Assembly: GCF_003206135.1 (NCBI RefSeq) | Contig: NZ_PZJT01000002.1 | Coordinates: 110,483-174,482, forward strand | Reading direction: 5' to 3' | Length of the DNA stretch: 64,000 nucleotides | Source of the DNA: Salinicola salarius | GTDB lineage: Bacteria; Pseudomonadota; Gammaproteobacteria; Pseudomonadales; Halomonadaceae | In this document: positions 18,114 to 27,658 of the stretch, in pieces | How the letters are laid out: each line of letters begins with the position of its first letter | How positions within the stretch are numbered: the first letter of the stretch is position 1 | Notes under the pieces: generated by a model | Database searches by the model: none | The model's input: the letters and a program-made list of their open reading frames with translations, nothing else | What the model was told of the DNA's origin: nothing | Position numbers and translations under genes: made by a program

Positions 18114-19859
18114 ATGAAACATGCAGCATCGTTTTTCCGGGCCGGGTGCCTGGTGGCGGTAGCGTGCCTGAACGTCAGTTTGGCTAACGCCCAATCCTTT
18201 GGTTCCGGCAGCATTATTCCGCAGGATCAGCAAGCCCAATCGATGACCTCTCGGACGCAAGGGTCTGACGGGCAGCAGGCCCAGCAGCAGGCAGTCGACG
18301 ACCAGCCTCGGGCCAACTGGAACAGTGCCAACTACGGTCCGGTCGATCCTGACCAGCCGCCGGTCGACCCCAATATGTTGCCGCCGTTCGGTGCCAACCT
18401 GTTCACCGGCGGCTTTCGTGGCGTAATGGCCGATGGCCTGAACCCGGCTTACACCATCAAGCCGGGCGACCAGATCAACCTGCGGGTCTGGGGCGGCACG
18501 GAGATGCAGAGCGTGCTGACGGTGGATTCCCAGGGCAACATCTTCCTGCCGGGAATCGGGCCGCTCAATGTGCAGGGCACGTCCAACGGTGAGCTTAATT
18601 CCCGTGTGACCAGCGCGATCAAGTCGGTCTACCCGGAAAACGTCCAGGTCTACACCAATCTGCAGGGCGTGCAGCCGGTCGGCGTGTTCGTGACTGGCTA
18701 TGTCAAAAATCCTGGCCGCTACTCCGGTACGCCGAGCGATTCGATGCTCTACTTCCTCGATCAGGCCGGTGGTATCGACCAGACCCTGGGCAGCTATCGC
18801 CAGATCGTGATCAAGCGCGGCGGCCGCACCGTCGACACGATCGATCTCTATGACTTCCTGATCGACGGCAACATGCCGCACCCGCAGTTCCGCGATGGCG
18901 ACACCATCGTTGTCGAAGAGCGTGGCCCGGCGGTCGCCGTGGTGGGGGACGTTCAGCGCCCGTTCCGCTACGAGCTGGCAGGGGAAAGCCTGACCGGTGG
19001 CGATGTGACCAACCTGGCACGTCTGCGCTCCGGCGTTTCTCATGTGCTGTTGCGCGGAGATCGCCCGGAGGGGCCTGTCGCACGTTACCTGACTCTGGAC
19101 GAGTTCCGCACAGCCGAGATCGAGCGCGGTGACGAGGTTATGTTCAGTGCCGATCAGCGTGCCGAAAGCATCGTCGTGCAGGTCGAAGGCAGCTACTACG
19201 GGCCTTCTCGTTACGTGCTGCCGCGGGATGCGCATCTGGGCGAGTTCCTGAACGCGATCAGCGTGCCCAAGAGCATGACCAGCTATCAGGACGTTTCGAT
19301 TCGCCGCGAAAGCGTCGCGGAGCAGCAGGAAGAATCGCTCAAGGAGAGCCTGCGTCGGCTGGAGCAGACCTATTTGGGTTACCCGGCACGCACGACGGGA
19401 GAAGGCGAGATTCAGGTTCGCCAGGCCGAGCTGATCGAAAAGTTCGTGCAGAAGGCGTCTCAGGTCGAACCGACTGGCCGACTGGTCGTCGCCCGGGACA
19501 ACAGCATCGCGGACATCCGCCTGCAGGATGGCGACGTGATCACCATTCCGGAAAGCACCGATTCCGTGCTGCTGAGTGGCGAAGTGACGATCCCCCAGGC
19601 GATGGTCTACACGCCGGGCCTGAGCGCCGAAGACTATATTCAGCAAGCGGGTGGCTACACTCCAAGAGCGGATGAAGACCAGGTGCTCGTCGTGCATCGC
19701 AACGGCGCCGTCATTCGCGCTGGCGATACAAGGGTTCGAGCCGGGGACGAGATCATGGTGCTGCCGGCTGCGCCGACCAGCAACATTGAGCTGGCCACTA
19801 GCATCACACAGATCCTCTATCAGGTGGCCGTTGCGACCAAGGTCGCGCTGGATCTTTAA
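18114..19859 (+). CDS. kpsD: Outer-membrane polysaccharide export protein KpsD (set 1)
   Basis: 581 residues, close to the roughly 560 of E. coli KpsD. A signal peptide ends near ANAQ (25-27). YTIKPGDQINLRVWGG opens the polysaccharide-export domain, followed by beta-grasp (SLBB-like) segments such as VGVFVTGYVKNPGRYSG and VLLSGEVTIPQAMVYTPG. It forms the outer-membrane/periplasmic conduit for group 2 capsule. An exact ops sequence lies in the signal-peptide codons (18155-18166). It starts the D-M-T-E order found again at 55.6 kb. Confidence 0.92.
   Translation: MKHAASFFRAGCLVAVACLNVSLANAQSFGSGSIIPQDQQAQSMTSRTQGSDGQQAQQQAVDDQPRANWNSANYGPVDPDQPPVDPNMLPPFGANLFTGGFRGVMADGLNPAYTIKPGDQINLRVWGGTEMQSVLTVDSQGNIFLPGIGPLNVQGTSNGELNSRVTSAIKSVYPENVQVYTNLQGVQPVGVFVTGYVKNPGRYSGTPSDSMLYFLDQAGGIDQTLGSYRQIVIKRGGRTVDTIDLYDFLIDGNMPHPQFRDGDTIVVEERGPAVAVVGDVQRPFRYELAGESLTGGDVTNLARLRSGVSHVLLRGDRPEGPVARYLTLDEFRTAEIERGDEVMFSADQRAESIVVQVEGSYYGPSRYVLPRDAHLGEFLNAISVPKSMTSYQDVSIRRESVAEQQEESLKESLRRLEQTYLGYPARTTGEGEIQVRQAELIEKFVQKASQVEPTGRLVVARDNSIADIRLQDGDVITIPESTDSVLLSGEVTIPQAMVYTPGLSAEDYIQQAGGYTPRADEDQVLVVHRNGAVIRAGDTRVRAGDEIMVLPAAPTSNIELATSITQILYQVAVATKVALDL
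18155..18166 (+). promoter_or_regulatory. Exact ops sequence inside kpsD (set 1)
   Basis: GGCGGTAGCGTG within the codons for the hydrophobic core of the signal peptide, identical to the 12-mer in the JUMPstart at 3054. The same 12-mer is present at the same place in the second kpsD. It may reload RfaH or pause polymerase 15 kb into the operon. Coding constraint is the alternative explanation. Confidence 0.5.
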
Positions 19860-19868
19860 TTTCAATCG

Positions 19869-19896
19869 AGCGGCGAGGCGGCAGCGTCTCGCCGCT
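19869..19896 (+). other. GC-rich hairpin between kpsD and kpsM (set 1)
   Basis: AGCGGCGAG (19869-19877), 10-base loop, CTCGCCGCT (19888-19896): a perfect 9-bp stem without a T-run, filling most of the 51-base gap. It could protect the kpsD message and set the ratio between kpsD and the downstream genes. The set 2 gap has no equivalent. Confidence 0.45.
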
Positions 19897-19910
19897 TCAG
19901 GTTTACGACA

Positions 19911-20717
19911 ATGTTTTCTTTAGAGAATGATGGAGCTGCCCGACATCCTTTGCGTGTTACATGGGATGTCTGGGCTGCAATGTTTTCGCGTGAAATGGTC
20001 TCAAGAACCACGGCGGATCGTATGGCCTGGTTCTGGATGATCTTCGAGCCATTGGCAACCATTGGCGTCATGGTGGGGATTCGTACTTTCATCATGAGTG
20101 GAAGGACCATAGCCGGTGCTGACTTCGTGCCCTGGATGATTGTCGGGCTGATGGGCTTCTATATCTTCCGCGAAACCATGATGAAACCCATGGGGGCGGT
20201 CGACGCCAGCCGTGGCCTGTTCACCTATCGGCAGATTCTGCCGATTGATCCGGTGCTGGTACGTTGCTTTGCTGAAGGAATGATAAGAAGTTTTATTTTC
20301 TTGTTGTTCATCTTTGTCGGAGAGCTTCTGAAGCTTGATTTGCTTCCTGATTTTGGCGTTGGCGCCTTGCTGGATTGGCTATCGCTCTGGGCGCTGGGGG
20401 CCGGTTTGGGGGTACTGTTGTCGGTAGTATCGACGTTAGTATCTGAGGTTGGAAAAGTTGTAAAAATAATAAGCTTGCCCTTGCTTATTATTTCTGGCGT
20501 AATTTTCCCTATCACCTATATACCGCATCAGTTCCAGCAGTACGTACTCTGGAACCCTATCGTGCACGGGCTGGAAAGCATGCGGCTCTCCTTTTTTGAC
20601 GGTTACCATACCATTAATGGTATAGACATAACTTATCTATGGTTATGGGCATTATCCTGTTTGACACTTGGCTTGCTGATGCACATTCGCTTTTCAGCAA
20701 AGCTGAAGGCCCTATAA
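19911..20717 (+). CDS. kpsM: Capsule ABC transporter permease KpsM (set 1)
   Basis: 268 residues, ABC-2 type permease. About six membrane segments, beginning after a short cytoplasmic N-terminus; characteristic FWMIFEPLATIGVMVGIRTF and MIVGLMGFYIFRETMM stretches, then VIFPITYIPHQFQQYVLWNP. With KpsT it moves the lipid-linked polysaccharide across the inner membrane. Its second copy at 57392 is strongly similar in sequence and length. The downstream part of the gene is more AT-rich than kpsD. Confidence 0.92.
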   Translation: MFSLENDGAARHPLRVTWDVWAAMFSREMVSRTTADRMAWFWMIFEPLATIGVMVGIRTFIMSGRTIAGADFVPWMIVGLMGFYIFRETMMKPMGAVDASRGLFTYRQILPIDPVLVRCFAEGMIRSFIFLLFIFVGELLKLDLLPDFGVGALLDWLSLWALGAGLGVLLSVVSTLVSEVGKVVKIISLPLLIISGVIFPITYIPHQFQQYVLWNPIVHGLESMRLSFFDGYHTINGIDITYLWLWALSCLTLGLLMHIRFSAKLKAL

Positions 20718-20746
20718 CCATAGGTACTGATAGGCAGCGATGTGGG

Positions 20747-21406
20747 ATGATAGAAATTAGCCATTTATATAAACGCTACCATAATCATCACGGTAGCGAC
20801 TGGGTGTTGCGGGATATTAATCTGGTAATACCTGATGGTACTAGCGTTGGTCTGGTCGGCCGCAATGGCGCAGGTAAATCGACGCTTCTTCGTTTAATAG
20901 GGGGGATAGATAGACCTGACAAGGGCACCATTATCAGACGCCGCCGTGTGTCCTGGCCCATCGGCCTGGCCGGCGGATTCAAAGGAGGCATGACCGGACG
21001 GCAGAACGTCAAGTTCGTGGCAAGAATACATGGAGTCAAAGCCAGGCTGGACGAGCTGATGCAGGAAGTTCAGGACTTTGCAGAAATCGGTCCAGCTTTC
21101 GATGAGCCGGTCAGTACCTATTCCTCCGGGATGAGAGCCAGATTGTCGTTTGGACTATCGTTGGCTTTCGATTTCGATGTCTATCTCTCGGACGAAGCAA
21201 CAGCGGTAGGGGATCGGGCATTCAAGAAGAAAGCTCAGAAGGCCTTTAAAGACCGAGTGAGCAAGGCTAGCCTCATTATGGTATCCCATGGCGAGAGTAT
21301 CCTTAAAGAAATGTGTCAGGCTGGCATCTACCTGAAGCAGGGTGAAGCGTTTTGGTATGACAATATTGAAGATGCCATTGCAGAATATCACCATGAAACT
21401 GATTAG
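20747..21406 (+). CDS. kpsT: Capsule ABC transporter ATPase KpsT (set 1)
   Basis: 219 residues from the ATG at 20747 (GATGTGGG upstream), giving the family start MIEI..LYKRYH. A longer in-frame reading from 20639 would overlap kpsM and is rejected. Walker A GRNGAGKST at 38-46, YSSGMRARLSFGLSLAF as the ABC signature and VYLSDEA as Walker B. It is the standard length, whereas KpsT of set 2 carries an extra ~95-residue tail. Confidence 0.92.
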   Translation: MIEISHLYKRYHNHHGSDWVLRDINLVIPDGTSVGLVGRNGAGKSTLLRLIGGIDRPDKGTIIRRRRVSWPIGLAGGFKGGMTGRQNVKFVARIHGVKARLDELMQEVQDFAEIGPAFDEPVSTYSSGMRARLSFGLSLAFDFDVYLSDEATAVGDRAFKKKAQKAFKDRVSKASLIMVSHGESILKEMCQAGIYLKQGEAFWYDNIEDAIAEYHHETD

Positions 21407-21439
21407 TAGTACGAATAACGTTATGGGTAAGTATTGAAT

Positions 21440-22531
21440 ATGAGAGTTCAGAGTTATCTCAAGAAACACCCGCATTGGGCTATTTGCTTCCTCGCGATCA
21501 TCGTCAACGCTTTCTATTGGGGGATATGGGCGAGTGATCGTTACGTTTCTCATGCCAATGTTGTTCTCGAAAGTCCGCAGCTTTCCCAGCCACAGTTGAA
21601 TTTCAGCAGTTTGCTGACAGGCGGTGGCGGCAACGCCGACATGTTGGTGCTGCGCGATTACATGCGCTCTGTCGATATGTTGAAGTATTTGATCGATAAC
21701 GCTGATTACAGCGAGCATTATGCGAATTCGGGTGCCGATATCTTTAGTCGACTGAGCAGCGCCGACGAGCCCTTGGAGAAAATCTACGATTATTATCTGG
21801 ACCACGTATCCATAGAAGTTGACGACTATGCCGGCGTGCTTCGTGTTGATGCAGAAGCATTCACGCCCGAAAAAGCCCATCAAGTTGCCTCCCTACTTCT
21901 GGAAGAAGGCGAGCGGCACATGAATGAACTGGGCAGGCAGCTCGCCGAGGAGCAAGTCAGTTTCCTCGAAGGGCAAGTCGAGCTACTCAAACAGCGCTAT
22001 GAAGACACCCGCCAGCAAATGCTGGAATACCAGAATGAAAACGGTCTCGTATCTCCAACAGGAACGGTAGAGAGCTTGAGTTCCGTTGTGTCGAGCTTGC
22101 AGGGTGAACTAGCCAGCTTGCAGGCGCAGAAGAGTGCATTGATGAGCTTCCAGAGTTCCCAATCACCTCAGATTGTCCGCATCAATAGCCAGATCAGGGC
22201 GCTTAATGAGCAGATCACTCAAGAACAGCAACGGCTGGCTACCAAATCTGGTGATTCGCTGAATGCCGTTTCATCCGAGTATCAACGTTTGCAACTGCAG
22301 GCGCAGTTCGCACAGGAGAGCTATTCCGGAGCGCTGTCCGCGTTGGAAAATACGCGTATCGAAGCGGCTCGCAAGCTCAAACAGCTTTCGGTTCTCCAAT
22401 CACCGACGATGCCTGAATATCCCGAGCGGCCTGAAAGACTTTATGACATCGTACTCTTTACTGTAATTGCGCTGTTTATCACGCTGATTGTGAATATGTT
22501 GATTTTGATCGTTAGAGATCATCGAGACTAA
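21440..22531 (+). CDS. kpsE: Capsule export inner-membrane protein KpsE (set 1)
   Basis: 363 residues from the ATG at 21440 (an in-frame TTG two codons earlier is less likely). One membrane segment near 15-35, a long periplasmic coiled coil (about 160-300, including QVELLKQRYEDTRQQMLEYQ) and a second membrane segment near the C-terminus. This is the polysaccharide co-polymerase topology. KpsE links KpsMT to KpsD across the periplasm. The [19 protein letters not shown] block is nearly identical in copy 2. Confidence 0.9.
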   Translation: MRVQSYLKKHPHWAICFLAIIVNAFYWGIWASDRYVSHANVVLESPQLSQPQLNFSSLLTGGGGNADMLVLRDYMRSVDMLKYLIDNADYSEHYANSGADIFSRLSSADEPLEKIYDYYLDHVSIEVDDYAGVLRVDAEAFTPEKAHQVASLLLEEGERHMNELGRQLAEEQVSFLEGQVELLKQRYEDTRQQMLEYQNENGLVSPTGTVESLSSVVSSLQGELASLQAQKSALMSFQSSQSPQIVRINSQIRALNEQITQEQQRLATKSGDSLNAVSSEYQRLQLQAQFAQESYSGALSALENTRIEAARKLKQLSVLQSPTMPEYPERPERLYDIVLFTVIALFITLIVNMLILIVRDHRD

Positions 22532-22544
22532 AGCCGAGGCGAAC

Positions 22545-23507
22545 ATGGAAGCTCAAAAAATTCACGACAAGGATCAGTCACTGGAAGTCGCACGCAACGT
22601 ATTCTGGGAACAGGCCAAGTCTCTCCAGACCATAGGTGAATCCCTGGACGGCGAGATTATTCTCGCCGTTGATCTGATGCATGAGTGCCAAGGTAAGGTC
22701 ATCATCTCTGGTATGGGGAAGTCCGGGATCATCGGGAGGAAGATCGCCGCGACTTTGGCCTCCACTGGTACGCCAAGCTTCTTCGTGCATCCCGGTGAGG
22801 CCTATCACGGCGATTTGGGCATGATCGGCGCTGACGATCTTGTCGTATTGATTTCCTACAGCGGTGAAACTGACGAAGTCGTGAAACTGCTGCCTTACAT
22901 TCGTCATATCCAGGCCAAGAGCATCGCGATAACCGGAAATAGGGATTCGACGCTTGCTATTGCTGCAGACATTCATTTAGACGTGTCCATCGAGCGAGAG
23001 GCTTGCCCCAACAATCTGGCACCGACGACATCTACGACCGCTACGCTCGTTATGGGGGATGCCCTCGCAGTCGCCCTGATGGATCGACGTGGCTTTATGC
23101 CGGTCGATTTTGCCCGATTCCATCCGGGCGGATCGCTGGGGCGAAAATTGCTAACCCAGGTCCAGGAAGTCATGCACCCCGTGCCCTCCATTCAGGAAGG
23201 AGCGTCCTTCTCCGACATCGTTCATCAGATCAGCGAAGGTGGCAAAGGAATTGTCTGTATTCTTTCTCGAGATAACGCCTTGGTTGGCGTCGTAACTGAC
23301 GGGGACTTGCGCCGAGCGATAGAGAAATACGGTAAAACCGAGGCGCTCGTAGCAGAGGATATTATGGGAAAAATGCCTACGACCGTGCCCAGAGGCTCCA
23401 ACCTCTATGAGTGTGAAAGCCTGATGCGTGAAAAAAGATTGACATCGTTGGTTGTAGTTAATGAACAGCTTGAGCCAGTTGGCGTTATCAAAAGCTTTGA
23501 TGCTTGA
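22545..23507 (+). CDS. kpsF: Arabinose-5-phosphate isomerase KpsF
   Basis: 320 residues. An N-terminal SIS domain (about 30-190) with GMGKSGIIGRKIAATL and ISYSGETDEVVKLL, then two CBS domains (about 205-320). It isomerises ribulose-5-phosphate to arabinose-5-phosphate, the first committed precursor of Kdo. Having its own copy in a capsule locus, with kdsA and kdsBC further on, shows dedicated Kdo supply for the KpsC/KpsS linker. Confidence 0.92.
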   Translation: MEAQKIHDKDQSLEVARNVFWEQAKSLQTIGESLDGEIILAVDLMHECQGKVIISGMGKSGIIGRKIAATLASTGTPSFFVHPGEAYHGDLGMIGADDLVVLISYSGETDEVVKLLPYIRHIQAKSIAITGNRDSTLAIAADIHLDVSIEREACPNNLAPTTSTTATLVMGDALAVALMDRRGFMPVDFARFHPGGSLGRKLLTQVQEVMHPVPSIQEGASFSDIVHQISEGGKGIVCILSRDNALVGVVTDGDLRRAIEKYGKTEALVAEDIMGKMPTTVPRGSNLYECESLMREKRLTSLVVVNEQLEPVGVIKSFDA

Positions 23508-23525
23508 TAGTTAAGGAATAGTCTG

Positions 23526-26500
23526 ATGAGTAAAGTTACCAAGTTGATCAAGCACCCAGTCAAATTTTTTGAAGATGCCGCAAAGAAGAAGAAAGAACTA
23601 GCAAAGGTGGCTAATGTAGAAAACCCAATCTTTGCTTTTCGGGTCAATGATTGGAAGAGGCCTCTTTTAGAATCCTGGATGTCAGGGAAAACCCTTATAT
23701 ATGTACCTTTTAAAACAAGTGATGTGGAGCTTGAAAAAAAGTGGCTTCCGCTTATAAATAACACTCCAAATGCAGAGGTTTTAGTTTGGGGGCACAATCT
23801 TCCCGTGCCGATGAAAAATACTATTAAGCCCATCAGATACGTAGAGGATGGATTTATAAGGTCAGTCGGCCTTGGAGCTAATCATACACCTCCCATGTCG
23901 CTATGTTTTGACTCAAAAGCTCCATATTTTGATGCAACGGTCGAAACGGATTTGGAGAAGTTATTAAGCAGCTATGATTTTGATAACGACAAAGAGTTAT
24001 CGAGACGCGCGGCAGAGCTAAAAAACAAAATAATAAAAAATGATATCAGTAAATATAATCATAATAATGAGAAGTTGCTAAGCAAATCTCTTTCAGACAA
24101 ACCAAAAATATTGGTTGTCGGTCAAGTTGAAGATGATGCTTCAATTATCTACGGCTGTAAGCAAAAAATATCGAACAATGATCTTGTTAATATTGCTGCT
24201 CTAGAAAATCCCGAAGCCGAGATTTTATATAAGCCCCACCCTGATGTTATTGCAAAAAAACGAGAAATGCTTTCTAATCCTAAAGAAGTGGAAGATATCG
24301 CGACGGTGATTTATGAGGATATTTCGATATGTTCTCTACTTGGTGAGAATATTCAGAGAGTTTATACAATAACATCTCAGGTCGGCCTCGAAGCTCTGAT
24401 AAGAGGAATATCAGTCACTACTCTTGGCTGTCCATTTTATGCAGGCTGGGGCGTGACGGATGATCGTCAGGAAAATATAAGGAGAGATAGAAAACTTACC
24501 GTTGATCAGATTTTTTCTGCTGCATATATCCTATATCCGCAATATTTTGATCCTTACAGAAAGATCCAAGTTGAAGTAGAGGAAGTAATAGATCTGATCG
24601 TTTCAAAGTTGAAGAAAAAAGCCAGCATTAGTTCTGTCGCTAATGATGAAAAAAATAAAAATAGAAAAGTAATAAAAGTCGAGCAGCTTTCTGCTCGAAT
24701 AGAGAAGGGCGGCCCGAAAGCATTCCTATTTGGATTTGGTCTGCAAAAAGTCACTTTTTTCGTACGTCAGTTGCAAAACCACTTTAACGTTTATTCTTTG
24801 AATATGCCTGTGAGCCAGCAGGTTGCGTTAACTGCTTCTCAAATTATCTCAGCTTTTGGTGCAGTTGAAGGCGATAGAGTTGTAATTTGGGGTAGGAAAG
24901 ATCCTGATGGACTCGAAGGAAAACTGCGAGAGCTCGGTATTTCAGTCCATCGTATCGAAGATGCTTTTATCCGCTCCGTTGGACTAGGCGGGTTGCAGCC
25001 AATCCCCTTATCATATATTGATGATGATTCAGGTATTTATTTTGATGCTACTAAAGAGTCGCGCTTAGAAAAAATTCTCAATGAATATGACTTCGATTCA
25101 AACCCCCGGCTTATGGAAAGGAGTAGGGGTATGATTCGGGACATGATTGAGAAAGGTACAAGTAAATATAATTTCAATCACGCTGTCGATATTGAGAAAT
25201 ATTACGGGGTTAAATCAAAAAAAAGGATCTTAGTCATAGGGCAGGTGGAAGATGACGCTTCTATTGTCTTTGGTTGCAGTAGGCAAATAACAAATAATGA
25301 TTTGGTGTATTTGGCGAAGTTTGAAAATCCTGAGGCTCAGATAATTTATAAGCCACATCCAGATGTCCTGTCTGGACTTAGGAAGCGACTTTCAGACCCC
25401 TCAGTTGTAGAAGATGTCGCAGACGTTTTATATGATCAGGTCTCATTGTCGGATTCATTTGAAACTATTGATCACGTGTACACTATCACATCGCTTTCTG
25501 GCTTTGAAGCACTGCTTCGCGGCATAAAAGTTACAACCGTTGGTGCTCCTTTTTATTCAGGATGGGGGCTGACTGATGATCGGCAACTCGTCGATAGGCG
25601 TAAGCGTAAACTAAGTGTGGAAGAGGTTTTTGCCGCCGCATATATACTCTACCCAATTTACGTAAATCCGTTCACGTTACAAAAAAGTACTCCGGAAGAA
25701 TCGCTTAAACTTTTAGATTGGATTAAAGCTAAAAACATACAGCCGACACCTTCACCTAGTCTAATGGGTAACAGTCAGTCCCATATCAAAAAAATAGAAT
25801 CTTTAATGGCGTCAGGCAAGTATGCAGATGCACTTGTTCTCGCTAACTTCGCAGTAGCAGCGTATTCGGATTTTGACTCCTATCTTGCAAGAGCCAAAGT
25901 AAGAGTGTCTAGTGGTGATGTTGGTCCTAAAGCCGAATCAGATTTCCACTATGCTTGTGAGATAACCGAATGGAAGAATAAAAAATGCCTTTTAGCTTAT
26001 GCAAAATTTCTTTGGGAGTTTCGTGGATACAATAAAGAGTTGCACGCAGTGCTAGCTAAGCTTAAAAGCCTGGCAGGTTTAAGTAATAGTGATAGAAACG
26101 CCATGGCTGCAATGTATGCTGATGGTGGCTATTTCGATAGCATGCTTTCATCGTTTCCAAGCGGCAAAAATAACTCTTTTATAACTGGATACTTGTACCT
26201 TTCTTATGTTCTGAGTGGAACGGTGAAACCTTCTAATCAATCTGATTTTGTTGTTGATCAAATTTATGAAAATGTTATTAAATCTGTTCGTGAATTTGAG
26301 AAATATGTAAAGCAAAATCGTAGTAATTTCTGTCTCGTTGGAAACTCACCTTGTGAGCTTGGCAGCGAGAACGGTCAGGTCATCGATAGTTTCGAATGCG
26401 TCATCAGATTTAATGATTTCAATGTGGACTTCCCCTACAGCCAAGATTACGGCACTAAAACCTCTATATGGGTTAGAATGCCGAAAAATATGGGGCTGTC

Positions 26501-26852
26501 TGAGAAAAATATAGATAACGTAATTATTAGTGGTTCAAATTGGATTTCAAGACTCCCTGATGGTGTGGAGACGTTTAATTTATTTCAAAGGTTTCATAAG
26601 AGTGTGGCTGTTGTTCCCAGTGAGGTTTACAAGCGACTGTCTACGGAGCTTGGGTCAGCTCCTAGTGCGGGCCTGCAAATACTATACTGGATCTACACTT
26701 TGATAGGTCCAATTTCCCATAAGCAGGTCTATGGTTTCTCAATGATAGATCAACAGGTAGGCAAGAATTCACATTATGCCTCTAAGAAATCGGTAAGTGT
26801 TCGGCACAATTGGATCGCGGAGCGAAAAGTTTTAGATAGTATTGTGGAATAA
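23526..26852 (+). CDS. kpsC: KpsC-type Kdo transferase fused to a GT29-like sialyltransferase domain
   Basis: 1108 residues, against about 675-690 for ordinary KpsC. Residues 1 to ~740 hold the two KpsC repeats: EDGFIRSVGLG at 107 and EDAFIRSVGLG near 478, each followed by a VGQVEDDASI or IGQVEDDASI block and YKPHPDV. These add the beta-Kdo linker to the lipid. After a helical region (about 760-920) comes a different domain: NFCLVGNSPCELGS at 934, then IDSFECVIRFNDF, and later APSAGLQILYWIYTL with KQVYGFSM. These resemble sialylmotifs L and S of family GT29. The gene is AT-rich and follows kpsF by 18 bases. Confidence 0.8.
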   Translation: MSKVTKLIKHPVKFFEDAAKKKKELAKVANVENPIFAFRVNDWKRPLLESWMSGKTLIYVPFKTSDVELEKKWLPLINNTPNAEVLVWGHNLPVPMKNTIKPIRYVEDGFIRSVGLGANHTPPMSLCFDSKAPYFDATVETDLEKLLSSYDFDNDKELSRRAAELKNKIIKNDISKYNHNNEKLLSKSLSDKPKILVVGQVEDDASIIYGCKQKISNNDLVNIAALENPEAEILYKPHPDVIAKKREMLSNPKEVEDIATVIYEDISICSLLGENIQRVYTITSQVGLEALIRGISVTTLGCPFYAGWGVTDDRQENIRRDRKLTVDQIFSAAYILYPQYFDPYRKIQVEVEEVIDLIVSKLKKKASISSVANDEKNKNRKVIKVEQLSARIEKGGPKAFLFGFGLQKVTFFVRQLQNHFNVYSLNMPVSQQVALTASQIISAFGAVEGDRVVIWGRKDPDGLEGKLRELGISVHRIEDAFIRSVGLGGLQPIPLSYIDDDSGIYFDATKESRLEKILNEYDFDSNPRLMERSRGMIRDMIEKGTSKYNFNHAVDIEKYYGVKSKKRILVIGQVEDDASIVFGCSRQITNNDLVYLAKFENPEAQIIYKPHPDVLSGLRKRLSDPSVVEDVADVLYDQVSLSDSFETIDHVYTITSLSGFEALLRGIKVTTVGAPFYSGWGLTDDRQLVDRRKRKLSVEEVFAAAYILYPIYVNPFTLQKSTPEESLKLLDWIKAKNIQPTPSPSLMGNSQSHIKKIESLMASGKYADALVLANFAVAAYSDFDSYLARAKVRVSSGDVGPKAESDFHYACEITEWKNKKCLLAYAKFLWEFRGYNKELHAVLAKLKSLAGLSNSDRNAMAAMYADGGYFDSMLSSFPSGKNNSFITGYLYLSYVLSGTVKPSNQSDFVVDQIYENVIKSVREFEKYVKQNRSNFCLVGNSPCELGSENGQVIDSFECVIRFNDFNVDFPYSQDYGTKTSIWVRMPKNMGLSEKNIDNVIISGSNWISRLPDGVETFNLFQRFHKSVAVVPSEVYKRLSTELGSAPSAGLQILYWIYTLIGPISHKQVYGFSMIDQQVGKNSHYASKKSVSVRHNWIAERKVLDSIVE

Positions 26853-26878
26853 ATAAGTGAATGATTAGAGGGGTGGGT

Positions 26879-27658
26879 ATGGAAATACTTAGCGTGCATT
26901 ATCGAGATACAAAAAATATTGGTGATCGATATTGCAATCCATTGGACTACTTTGGGTTTGAAGTTTCGCCTGATGTTAAAATAGTTAAAGCAGACGTCAG
27001 AAATATACCTGATGATGCTAAGCCTGATGTCGTGATTATTGGTGGCGGGGCAATAGCTAGACACTGCAGAGAGTTAAGAGTATTGTTTCCGTCAGCCAAG
27101 CATATAGCTTGGGGAGTCGGAGCAACACAAGCGACCGATGAAATTGTTGATGCTTCCAAGCACGAGAAGTTTTCTCAAGGTTATGAACTATACGGGTGCC
27201 GAGATTATCGAGCCCTCGACACTTATGTTCCTTGCGCCTCTTGCATGCACCCGTTGTTTGATAAGCAGTTTGAAATAAAGCATGAATCAGTAGTCTATGG
27301 CCATGCTGGAAAAATGCCTCTTGCCGAAGAAGCGCGTGCTTTGAATATTCCCCACCTCCTTAATAATGATAAGTCAGGGTTTGGTGGTGCAATAGCATTT
27401 CTAGCTTCAGCTAAAACTGTGGTAACTAGTAGTTATCATGGTGCATATTGGGCAGCTTTGCTTGGTAAAAATGTTGCTGTCATACCTTTTGGCAGCAAGT
27501 TTTATAGTTTAAGAAATCTTCCGCCTATAGTATCTTCGGTTGAAGAAGGGCTTACATCTGCGAAGAATTTTCCTGGATCTCTTTTGGAGGCTCGCGCTTT
27601 ATCAAAAGACTTTTCAAATCGAGTTTATAAAATTCTTTTTGGGGAGGGTGGATGCTGA
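26879..27658 (+). CDS. Polysaccharide pyruvyl transferase family protein
   Basis: 259 residues from the ATG at 26879, which has AGGGGTGG upstream; an ATG six codons earlier is possible. Features of the CsaB/WcaK family: IIGGGAIARHC, AWGVGATQ, and late SSYHGAYWAALLGKNVAVIPFGSKF. Such enzymes put pyruvyl ketals on sugars using phosphoenolpyruvate, though some capsule members have other or unknown activities. It overlaps the next gene by seven bases. AT-rich like its neighbours. Confidence 0.7.
   Translation: MEILSVHYRDTKNIGDRYCNPLDYFGFEVSPDVKIVKADVRNIPDDAKPDVVIIGGGAIARHCRELRVLFPSAKHIAWGVGATQATDEIVDASKHEKFSQGYELYGCRDYRALDTYVPCASCMHPLFDKQFEIKHESVVYGHAGKMPLAEEARALNIPHLLNNDKSGFGGAIAFLASAKTVVTSSYHGAYWAALLGKNVAVIPFGSKFYSLRNLPPIVSSVEEGLTSAKNFPGSLLEARALSKDFSNRVYKILFGEGGC

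Noticed and set aside
20608-20623. 16-base perfect palindrome ATACCATTAATGGTAT
   Set aside because: It lies inside kpsM codons that are conserved at protein level with copy 2, so an operator is not supported.
20639-20746. Extended kpsT reading frame overlapping kpsM
   Set aside because: Family start MIEI...YKRYH begins at 20747, as in copy 2.
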